From assembly GCA_026770575.1 (NCBI GenBank), contig MU657237.1, positions 242,637 through 258,187 of the forward strand: DNA of 15,551 nt, in the 5' to 3' direction. A program made the position numbers and the translations under genes. The DNA is from Pelagophyceae sp. CCMP2097. Taxonomy: Eukaryota; Sar; Pelagophyceae. This document shows positions 6,413 to 15,086 of the stretch, piece by piece. Position 1 is the stretch's first letter. Every line of letters begins with the position of its first letter. The notes under the pieces were generated by a model. That model saw only the letters and a list, made by a program, of their open reading frames with translations, did no database searches and was not told the DNA's origin.

Positions 6413-8156
6413 ATGCGGCTCGCGGTGCTGGTGATTCTGGGGTGCTCGAGGCTGGCCGCGCCGCTGGTGCGCCTTCTTCGACGCGGCCTTCGCAGCCGAC
6501 GACGCGCGTAGGCGACGAAAGGCTTTGGCGCCGTAAAGGCCTCGAAGAAGCCCAAGGCGGCGCCGGACGTCCCGAGCGCGGCCGAGCTGGAGCGCGCGGC
6601 GAGCGTCGTCTACGACCGCGTGAGGACCGAGGCGTGGTGGGCCGTGACCGCGCCGTTTGACGACGCGGGGTTCGACGCGCCGGCGGCGGCGCGCGCGCGG
6701 CTGGCGGCGTGGCTGCTTGCGTCGGGCGGCCGCCTCGCCGACGGCGTGGCGCTCCGGCCGACGGAAGCCGGCGGCGCGGACTGGGGCCTCGTCTGCGCGG
6801 CGCCCGTGCTTGCGGGCGCGCGCGTGCTGGCCGTGCCGCGGAAGTGCGTGGTCACGTCGGACCTTGGCGCGCGCACCGTCGCCGGCCGGAGCCTGGCGGC
6901 GGTTTCGCGCGCGCACGGCGCCGGCGCCGGCGACGCCGAGGCGGTTGCCGCCAACGAGGCGGCGCTCCACCTCGCGCTCTTCTTGCTCGAAGATCGAAAC
7001 GACGCGGCCTCGCGCTTCCGGCCCTTCCACGCCTCTCTCCCGCGCACCTTCCCGGGCCACCCCATCTTCTGGGGCCCCGCGCAGCTTGCCGAGGCGCGGG
7101 GCTCGTCGCTGCAGACGCAGGTCCAGGCGCGCCGCAAAGCGCTCGCCGAGGCCTATTCGCGCATCTGCGCGGCATGCCCCGCGTTCCAGGCCGACACGAC
7201 CATGGCGCAGTTCGCCTGGGCGTCGACGGCCGTCGAGTCGCGCAACTTCGACGTCGACGTCGACGGCAAACGGACGACGGTCATGGTACCCGCCGCGGAC
7301 ATGGCCAATCACGCTTCGCCGTCTGCGGGAAAGTCTGGGGCCCACCTCGGATGGGCCTTTGACGCGCATACGGAAACCTTCGTCTTCCGAGCCACGGACG
7401 ACATCCACCCGCCGCCCGAAGGCATGGAGCTCTGCCTCGACTACGGTGCGCCCCTCTATGAAGATGCGGCTCTGAAGATGCGCCGACGTGGAGCGTCCTG
7501 CAGGTGTCAAGTGCAACTCGCGCTTCTTAATCTCCTACGGCTTTTGCGTCGACGGCAACGTCGAAGTTTCGGGCGCGTGCCCCGACACGGCGACGCTCGT
7601 GCTGCAGCTCGGCGACGCCGTGGCGACGTGGAAGGTCTCGGCGAACTACGACGAAGGCCTCGCCAAGTTCCTCACCAAGCTCCGGTCCCTCTTCCCGCTC
7701 GACCTGGCCGCCGTCCAAAAGCTCGCCATGCGCGGCGACGGCTCTTACGCCGCCATCCCGCCAGAAGCGGACCGCGAACGAGAAGTCGCAGCCCGCGTCG
7801 GCGAATACCGTCCATGGACCCATATTCAGGCGTGCATCACAGAGGCGCCGGGAGGAAGCCCCTGGCCGCCGTACGCTAAACGACGACCGCGCTAGGTCCT
7901 CGGCGCGCTCGCCGACATATCGGCGTCGTACCTCGACGCAATGCCAAACCCGGAAACCATTTCGAGCCGCGACGCGCGCGTCTTCGTCCAAGGCGAGAGG
8001 TGCGTTCTCGCGCACCTCATCGACTTTGCGGCGAAAGCTGCCGCGCTTATCGACGCGCTCGAGGGCGGCGCCGACGACGCGGATGTCGCCGCGCTTTGTG
8101 CCACAAAACAGCTCCAAGCGTACCTCGCCGCCGACCTTAAACTCATGTTTCGATGA
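6413..8156 (+). CDS. SET-domain methyltransferase, SETD3/Rubisco-LSMT type
   Basis: Proposed exons 6413-6466, 6512-7445, 7504-7796 and 7896-8156 encode 513 residues, within the usual family range. Exon 1 (MRLAVLVILGCSRLAAPL) is a signal-peptide-like leader, joined across a 45-nt GTGCGC...TAG intron to ATKGFGAVKAS. The SET core shows ADWGLVCAAPVLAG...LAVPRK (about 107-130), MVPAADMANH (276-285, carrying the conserved NH) and LCLDYG (325-330). The second intron (58 nt, GTGCGC...GCAG) splits that Gly and restores NSRFLISYGFC, the conserved continuation. Exon 4 has RVFVQGERCVLAHLI, resembling the helical substrate-binding domain. The third donor (GTCGGC) is the least certain. Family members methylate Lys or His on Rubisco, aldolase or actin. 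A plastid role is possible given the leader, but no clear Phe follows it. Confidence 0.83.
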
Positions 8157-8193
8157 CTTGCGACCCGGGGGACACGCAGTCGGGTGGGGCCGT

Positions 8194-9302
8194 TTATGCT
8201 TTAGTTTTCTCGGCTTTCTCGGCTTTTTTCTGCCGCTTCTGTTGCCGCTTGCTCGGCGCGTCCGCGTCGCCCGCGGCGCGCTTCTTGCCCTCGCGCGGCG
8301 CAGCGGGCCCCGTGCGCTTCGTCTCCGAGTGCGAGATGCGGAGCTCGCGGCCGTGGAACTCGGTGTCCGCGAGGGCGAGGCCCTTGTTCAACGACTCCTC
8401 GTCCTGCATCTCGAGATGGCAAAAGCCCTTGTAGTTGCCAGTGTCCGGGTCCGTGTGGAAGCGGACGCGCGCGATGGCGCACCCGGCGGCCTCGAAGTGC
8501 GCGCGGACGTCCGCGAGGACGAGGTCGTAGCTCATGTTGCCCGCGTAAATCGTGAGCGAGCCGTCCTTGCGCGTCGGCGGCGGCCGGCGGACTGCGTTCT
8601 GGTCGACGCGCACCTTCAGCGTGCGGTCGCCGTACCCGGTGCCGTCGAGGGCCAGCGCGGCGGAGAGGCCGGCCTCTTCCGTGAACGTCACAAGGGCAAT
8701 ACCGCAAAAGCGGCCCTCTTCCTCATCAAAGTTCTTCATCACCACAGACGCCACCGCGCCGCACTTGATGCCGAAATACTCAGTCACGCTCTCCGACGTC
8801 TCCTCGTACGGCAGGCCGCCGACGTACGCCGTCTTGGCGCCCGCCGGCACCGCGACCGCAGCCGCCGCGGGGCCCTTGGAAGCCTGCTTGGCCGCCTTGT
8901 TGCCCGCCGCGACCTTGGCCAGCGACGCCGCCTTCTCCGCCGCCGGCTTCTGCGCCTTTGGCGCCTTGGACTCCTTCTTGGCCTCCTTTTTCGCCTTCTT
9001 CAAACTCTTGGCCGCGTCGGCTGCGGCCGTCTCCTCGGGCGTCTTGCCGCCGAGCTTGGCGACGAGGGCCCCGTGGTCGCGCTTCGCCTTTTCAAGCTCC
9101 ACGCGCAGCGCTAGCATCTCATTCTCCTCGCGCCTAGGCGGGGCCGTCGCAAGAAAGGCGGCGCTGCAAAGGACGCGGGCCGCACGCGCGGATGATCTCC
9201 AGGCCTACGTCGGCGCCGATCAAAGATCCGATCAAGGATCGACGGGCGGCGGCGCGCGGCCAACTGACGCAAGAGGTCCGCCTCCGTCGTCGCCTTGGGC
9301 AT
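8194..9302 (-). CDS. Two-RRM RNA-binding protein, nucleolin-like
   Basis: The main exon runs 9133-8194. Counting from the in-frame Met at 9117 it gives 307 residues. A Lys/Ala-rich region (31-85) precedes RRM1 (about 96-171, RNP2 YVGGLP, RNP1 RFCGIALVTF) and RRM2 (about 187-264, RNP2 IYAGNM, RNP1 YKGFCHLEM). A basic C terminus with KRQQKRQKK probably acts as nuclear or nucleolar signal. Before 9117 the frame continues as REENE, extending a coiled coil, up to an acceptor CCTAG. A tentative first exon at 9302-9265 (MPKATTEADLLRQ), with donor GTTGGC and a 131-nt intron, gives 325 residues. The layout resembles nucleolin/Nsr1/Gar2-type pre-rRNA factors, though single-copy nucleolar RRM proteins are also possible. 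Its stop is 37 bp from that of the SET gene. Confidence 0.88.
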
Positions 9303-9513
9303 GATGCAACCTGCGGCACGACGAGAATATCGCCGGATCTCGGAGGGCCTTTTTGCCAGTGTACTGGGCATTTTAAAAATACTGGGTATTTTAGGGCATT
9401 TGTTCAAAAGTAGAAGGCATCACGAGGGATGAGACGGCCTTTCCGGACACGGCGCGGAATCCACGTTGCGTCAAGGCCCCTCCTCGGCGCTCTTGCGCCG
9501 CGGGCCGGCCGGC
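9303..9513. promoter_or_regulatory. Divergent promoter region, AT-rich core
   Basis: 211 bp separate the start of the RRM gene (-) from the start of the PH-domain gene (+). The core is markedly AT-rich in a GC-rich setting, and TACTGGGYATTTTA occurs twice (9362-9375 and 9380-9393). It is a probable shared promoter by position; no binding factor can be named. Confidence 0.4.
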
Positions 9514-12500
9514 ATGGCGGACGCGGCCACGGCGGCGCGCCTCGTCGAAGCGACGAAGAAGACGCATCTGGCCTACGCCGCAGCGCGCACGACTCACCGC
9601 GGCGACGCGCACGAGCCCGCCGCCGAGGCGCGCGCCGGTGCGACCCCGCGCGGCGTTGCCGCGCCCGCGTCGCCGCGTCGCTGACGCGTGAACGGACTAG
9701 CGCGGCCCGGCCTCGCGCGGCGGCTGCGCCTCTCGCCCGCGGCCGCCGTCGGCGTCGTGGCGCGCGCGAAATCGCCGGCGGAGGCGGCGCGGCTCGCGCG
9801 CTGCGTCCTGTACCGCGTCCTGTCGCCGCTGAGCGGCGATGCGGGCGCGCGCACCGCCGACGTGCTGCGCGCGGCGGAGGCGGACGGCGGCGCACGCCGC
9901 GTCCTCGCGCGGTGCTACGCGCGGCGCTCCGACGTCGCTGCGTTCTTCGCCGAGGCGTGGCCCCTAAAAGTCGTGCGCGCAGCGCTGCTTGCGACGCGGC
10001 GCGGGCCGTGCGGCGCGGGGACTTCGGCGGACGTGTGGCGCGCAAAGGTCGCCGCGGCGCTCGTGGCCCGTCTCGCCGGCGACGCGCTAGCGACGTGCCC
10101 CGTCGGCGTCAGCGTCGTTTCGCGAAACGTCGTCGCGCTCGGCGAAGACTTACTCCTCCCCGCGCTGCGCCGGGCGCTGCGGCTGGTGAAGGCTGCGGAC
10201 GAGCGGCGGCCAGCTGCAGCCGCCGACGAATTCGGCGCCGACTTTGCTTCGAGCGACGAGGACGACGACGGCGCCACTGACGACGTGATCCGCTGCGCCT
10301 GGAGCCGGGCGCTGCGCGCGGCGCTGCCGCGGCGCGAGCGCGGCGGCGGCCGCACGGACGTTGGGCGCGCGGTGGACGTGCTCTGCGGGGAGGTCGCAGC
10401 GCTCGCCGAGCGCCTTCGGCGCCTGCCGCAGGCGCTCGACGGCGCGCTTGAAGGCACGCACGGCCTGAGCGCGGCGGCGTTGGTGGACCGCGTCGACCTG
10501 CTGCGGCCGGCGGCGCCGGCGCTCTGCTGCTGCGCCGTGCTGACCGAGCACGAATCGCAGCTCCTCGCGCACGCGCTCGATGCGGATGGCCCGCAGCGCC
10601 TCGACTCGGCGGCGGACGACGCGGCGGAGGAGCCGCGTTCTCTGGCTGGTTCGCCGACGGCGCCATCAGCCGGCTCGCCGACGGCGCGCGACCGCGACGA
10701 GTTTGTCGCGTTCTTCTTCGACGCGAGCGCCGCGGCCGGCCTCAACGCAGCCGGCCCCGCGACGGCCTACGACGTCTGCCGCGCGTGGCGCGGCGCGCGC
10801 GCCGCACGGTCCCTCGTCCGCCGCTACGCCGCGCGCGTCGAGCGGCAGAGCCCTGGGCGCCACGGCGCGGCGCACAAGGCGCGGAGCTACCTGGCGCCCA
10901 CGCGCTCGTCGGCCGCGCCCGCCGTGAAGCACGAGTCCCCAAAGTGCGCTCCGCCGACCCTCGTTGCCTGATCGGCGTGCCGACTGTTCACCGCAGGAGC
11001 GAGACGGACCGCTTCTTCAGCGAGTCGCTCCGGGAAGCGGGTGGCCCCGGCGCCGACGACGTTCGATGCGGCGTCGACTTTTGCGATGCGTTGCCGGGGG
11101 ATGGACGCAACGCGTCGGTCGAGTCCCACGCGCAGGCGGCTGCGGCTGCGTTCCCGCTCCGGCGGCGGAGCGGCGCGACGAGCCCGCGGGCGAGCCCCAC
11201 CGCGGCGAACACGCCGTCTTCGCGCGCGTCGCCGTCTACGCGCGCGTCGCCAGCTTGGCGGCGGCCGCCGTTCGACACGAAGATGGACCGCCCGGCCGAC
11301 GCGGCCGGCGCGGCTCGGGCCGCGCGCGGCGCCGTACGGAGCTCCGCGCAGCCGCAGCGCGGCGGCCAGGAGCGCCGCGCCGCCGACGAAGCGCCGTTTT
11401 ACGCCGCCGTCGACGACGCGTACTCCGCCGTCGACGGAGCTTCCTTCGAGTCGCCGCCGTCGGCGCGCGGCTCCTCCGGGGCGGCGCGGGGCGACGGCGC
11501 GCCGCCGCCACCGCGAGAGCCAGACGCGTCTCCCGGCGGCGCCGGTCCGCCGCATTCGCCGGAGTCGGATGGCAGCGACTCGGTCTCTGACATCGAAGAG
11601 CTCCGCGTTGCGCCGCCGCCGCGCCCGCAGCGGTCCTCGAGGCCGCCGCCGCCGCGCGGCGCACGGACGCCGTCGACGGGCGACGTCGCATCATCGATGG
11701 CGCGCATGTCGGCGTGGCTCGCCCCAGCGTCACCCGACGCCGACGAGCCCCGGTCGCCCGACGCGGACGGCCCGGCGCGGAGCGACGCTTCGTTCGACGC
11801 GACGCACGTCAGCGCGCCCGCGCGTGGCGCGGACAACGGCAGCTGTGGAGGGTCCGAGGCGTCGTCGGCGGCGTCGTCCGAGGTGTCGGCGTCGTCGCCC
11901 GAGGCGTTATACGGTGCCGCCGCATTGCCGCCGAGCCGCGGCGGGTCGAACGCGGCCGCGCTCCTCGGCGGGCTCCGGAGGGCCCCGCCGCCTTTGAGAT
12001 CACCCCGCGCAGTGCTGGACGACGCCTCGCGGTCGGACGACGCCTCGCAGTGGGCGCTGAAATGGGCGCCGAGTCCCGAGGCGCAGGCTGGCCACCGCGT
12101 CGCCGAAATGCGGGAGGACACGAAGGAGGAGGCTCCGACGGAGGACGGCGGTGCAGCGCGGCAGTACGTCGACCTCGACGTGACCGACGAGCCCCCGGCG
12201 GACCGCCGCCCGAATCGCGGCGCCGCACCCGCGCTCCAACTCCTCGCGGCGCCGGGCGTGCTGGTGCGAAAGCACTGCCGCCACGCCCGACCCCACGCGG
12301 CGCACGTGACCGTGGATGCGTCCGGCTCTCACCTGCAGTGGACGACGCGCCGCCGCCGTTCGCTCGCCGCGAGCCCGCTCGCCGCGGGGCTCGCCTTCGC
12401 GGAGGTCATCGCCGTGCGCACGGGCCTCGCCCACTCGGACGTCCTCGCGCGCCACGGCCCCGAGCCGCGTTCGCCACGACCCTCCGGCACGGGACCGGGG

Positions 12501-12830
12501 CGACGGCGATCCCAGAGCCGCGAGCGAGAGAGGCCAGAGTGCGCCCCGGACCCGCGGCCGTTTTGCGGGTCGTTCCCCGCCGTCGCGGTCGCCGGCCGTC
12601 GTCGCGTCACGGCCAAAGTAGGCCGCGCGGACCACGACGCGCTCTACGTCTCCGTCGTGACGCGATTCCGCACGCTCGACCTCGAGTGCGCGACGCCGCA
12701 GCTCCGCGACGCCGTCGCCGCCGCAGTGCGCCACATCTGCGACGTTTCCAAACGCGCCTTGGCGGACGACGCCTGCGAGCTACGACCGGCCGCGGCGGCC
12801 GCTCGGACAACTTTGAGGCCCGCCTCCTGA
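9514..12830 (+). CDS. Large protein with C-terminal PH-like domain
   Basis: Three exons, 9514-9637, 9701-10943 and 10997-12830, encode about 1066 residues. Introns are GTGCGA...CTAG (63 nt, phase 1) and GTGCGC...GCAG (53 nt, phase 2; it joins a split Lys to SETDRFFSESLREAG). The first ATG is at 9514; an in-frame stop at 9682 lies in intron 1. Residues ~1-440 are mostly Ala/Arg/Leu-rich helices with an acidic patch (SSDEDDDG, ~224) and no recognised fold. Residues ~456-870 are Ser/Pro/Asp-rich and probably disordered. Residues ~872-1042 alternate strands (VLVRKH..., AFAEVIAVRTG, ALYVSVVTRFRTLDLE) and end in a helix (LRDAVAAAVRHI), as in PH domains of the PLC type with a long internal loop. A membrane-associated scaffold or signalling role is only a guess. 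Confidence 0.68.
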
Positions 12831-12993
12831 CCGCCAACCAAGCGGACTCCCGGAGGAGCACCCGTGGCTGCCGTCGTTAATTTTGGTGACTGTTTTTGTG
12901 ACGGCGGCCCAACGAAGAAGCCCCCACCGCCGCGGCGGCGCGCCCGCCCGGAGCATGCATGCGCCGACGCGCGGTCGGCGCGCGTTGTGCGCA
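12831..12993. other. Convergent 3' spacer
   Basis: Short tail-to-tail space between the PH-domain gene and the WD40 gene. Open frames cross it on both strands but have arbitrary composition. I see no gene or terminator-like structure. Confidence 0.5.
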
Positions 12994-14575
12994 TCACGCG
13001 CGCGATGACCACGCCTTGGTCATGGTGTTCCTCGCCGCCGAAACGTCATAGACGTACGCGTTGACGTCCGTCGATTCCGCGCCAGAGCCGCCTACGCACT
13101 CCGTCGAGGCGCGCCGCGACGCTTCGACGCGCGCGACCGCCGCGCTTCGACGCCCGACGCCGACGACGCACCGACGCAGACCATGACGTCGCCGGCGCTG
13201 TCAAAAGCGCAATGGAATATGGAAAAGTCTGGCGCCGGCGCTTCGGTGATGGACGTCCTACGCGGGCCGTCGGGCGCCGCTCGTTCGACGCCCGGCGCCG
13301 TCCGCCCGCGGGCGCCGCAGACAGGGTCGACTCACGGCACGCGCATGGTCGGCGCGGCGCCCGGCGCTGCGTCGGGGAGGGCGGCGTCCCACCAGGCGAG
13401 GACGCCGTCCGAGGACCAGGAGAGGAGCGGCTCAGCCTCGCCGGCTTCGCGCGGCCGCCAGGCGCAGCCGTAGGCCGGCCCCGAGTGCGCCCCGCGCAGC
13501 CGCAGGCGCTCGGTCCACGTGCGCGCGTCCCAGATGGAGATGGAGCCGTCGCCTGTTGTGCGGGCGTCTCGCGCCCGCCCGGCCCCGGTCGTCGCGCGCA
13601 CCGGCGCAGGCGGCGAGGCCATCGTGGCGCCAGGAAATAGCCGTGAGGCGGAGCGTGCCCGGCGATTCGAGGCGCGTCGCGGGCTCGGGCGCGCGGACGT
13701 CGGAGACGCGCACCGTGCCGTCGCTGAGCGCGCAGGCGACGAGGGCGCCCGCGGGCTTGACGTCGAAGATGCACGGCGCGGTGTCGTCGTCGCGCGGCTT
13801 CGCGCCGCCGGCGAGCGCGCGGCGCTTGCGGCCGCGCGCGGCCGCCGCGTCTGCGTAGCGCCAGGACCGCACGACGGCGCCGGCGCCGACGTCCCAGACG
13901 CAGGCCTCGTCGCCCGCCGCGGTGACGAGCCACGCGCCGTCTTCGTCGCCGGAAGTCCAGGCACACCCGTAGACCTGCTCGCCAGACGCGTGCGCGAGCG
14001 CGTGCACCAGCCGCGGCGCCGGCGTTTCGGCGACGCGCGAATCCGGCGCCGCCCACGCCGCGCCGCGCCAGAGCCGCACCGCGCCGTCGGCACCCGCCGT
14101 CGCGAGGAGCGGCGCGCCCGCCGCCTCCTCGACGAGGCGCGGCGCCCAGGCCACGCGGAGCACCTCGTCCTTCTGGCCTAGTCAACGTGGTGACCGACGA
14201 GGGCCTCTCGCCGGCCGCCGCTCCCGCCCCCAGCGCCGTCGCTCCCGAGAAAGTTGTCCGGCCGGCATCCCAGACGCGGCGCCCGGCCCTCGAGGACCGC
14301 GCAGCATGCGCCGCTCGCCAGCTCCCAGACGCGCGCCGTGCCTGCCCACGGCCGCTCACGCGCGGCCGCGGTTCCGCGGCCCCCGCAGCGCGCACCGTCC
14401 TCGGACGCAGTCGCGGCGAGGGCGCCCCCCGCGTCGTCGTCGCGCACGTCGCAGTCGAAGCACCGCCCCGTGTGCCCGACGAGGCCGCGCACCTGCCGAC
14501 GAGGCGTCGAGGGCCCGGCGAGCGCTCGGGGGGCCTCCGACGCACCGGCGCGGCGGCCGAGGCGTCGAGGGCCAT
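12994..14575 (-). CDS. WD40-repeat protein, seven predicted blades
   Basis: Seven exons are proposed: 14575-14546, 14492-14396, 14341-14276, 14177-13602, 13552-13336, 13257-13172 and 13091-12994, encoding about 389 residues. Each junction repairs a WD blade: SEDG|TARVWEL, CAG|GDGSISIWD, VCVG|GSGAESTDVNAYVYDV. Blades are seen near VRGLVGHTG...ARVWEL, DEVLRVAWAP...VRLW, QVYGCAWTS...ACVWDV, PCIFDVKPAG...VRVSDV, LTAISWRHDG...ISIWD, AYGCAWRP...LAWWD and FSIFHCAFDS...YVYDV. Exon 3 may instead end at 14288 with a GC donor, giving VLEGQKDEVLRVAW. A plain reading would stop at 13332, but that TGA lies in a GTGAGT...TAG intron. WD40 propellers are protein-interaction scaffolds; the partner is unknown and I cannot name a subfamily. 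Confidence 0.83.
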
Positions 14576-14843
14576 CTGCGGCGGGTTGCAATTGGCCGCC
14601 GGACCAACCGTCGGAGCGCCCGGAGCCCGGAGGAGCGCGGCGTTGCCCCGGCGTGCAGCGCGCGTCGATCGCCTCCCGAGTTTTCTCGTTTCCCCGTCAG
14701 TAGCCTGAGACAAGTTCACTTTATGCCCGGGCCCACCAGTTCAGAACTCGTACGCAAATACGAGTTAAGGCAAAAGTTCAGAAGAGTTCAGAAATCGTAT
14801 TTGCACTTTGAGTTCAGCCCGGAGGCGTCGGACGGCATTTTTA
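14576..14843. other. WD40 gene upstream region with inverted repeats
   Basis: CCAAT on the minus strand (14595-14591) lies just before the WD40 start codon. Further out, AACTCGTA (14745-14752) and TACGAGTT (14759-14766) form an 8-bp stem with a 6-nt loop. GCAAATACGA (14754-14763) is inverted at 14795-14804, and AGTTCAG recurs four times from 14738 to 14816. A plus-strand open frame crosses this region and ends in the hairpin element downstream. No gene is supported. Confidence 0.4.
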
Positions 14844-14967
14844 AGGACCCGAAGGGTCCTTGCCGTTTAATCAACGTCAGTTTACGGCAGGGGCCCTTCG
14901 GGTCCTTTGATTGAAGGATTACCAGGGGCAATTTTATGTCCGTCCGTCTGTCCGTCTGTCCGTCCGT
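14844..14967 (+). repeat. Hairpin-(GTCY)n element, copy C
   Basis: Arms 14844-14866 and 14884-14906 flank a 17-nt loop. A linker follows, containing GATTACCAGGGGCAATTTT, then a (GTCY)n tract at 14938-14967. Each arm can also fold alone, the left one as GGACCC-GAA-GGGTCC. The plus-strand frame through the hairpin ends at TGA 14912-14914 with the same C-terminal peptide as the minus-strand frame at copy A. Confidence 0.88.
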
Positions 14968-15086
14968 TTAGTCCAAGCCACCGTGTCACCGTACCGAGCC
15001 AACGGAAATACTCCGGGTTTTCTGACAAATTACAATTTGCAAAGAATGCAAATCTGTTTGGAAATGCAAGAAAAAAGCTGGAGCAC
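14968..15086. other. AT-rich spacer with a small hairpin
   Basis: The stretch is AT-rich. ATTTGCA (15035-15041) and TGCAAAT (15047-15053) form a 7-bp stem with a 5-nt loop. It could lie in the 3' region of the minus-strand frame that follows. Nothing else is seen. Confidence 0.35.

Noticed and set aside
6152..6511. 119-codon plus-strand open frame upstream of the SET gene
   Set aside because: Only its last part, from ATG 6413, looks coding, and that is the leader exon; the rest is promoter sequence.
7797..7895. TAG at 7893 as the true end of the SET protein
   Set aside because: The frame reopens at once with sequence matching the C-terminal helices of the family; the TAG fits a splice acceptor.
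9688..10971. Independent gene starting at GTG 9688
   Set aside because: A eukaryotic GTG start is unlikely; a GTGCGA...CTAG intron joins this frame to an ATG exon at 9514.
13046..14719. 557-codon minus-strand open frame over the WD40 gene
   Set aside because: Its sequence is Arg/Ala/Pro-rich noise; WD blades lie in the other two minus frames, joined by short introns.
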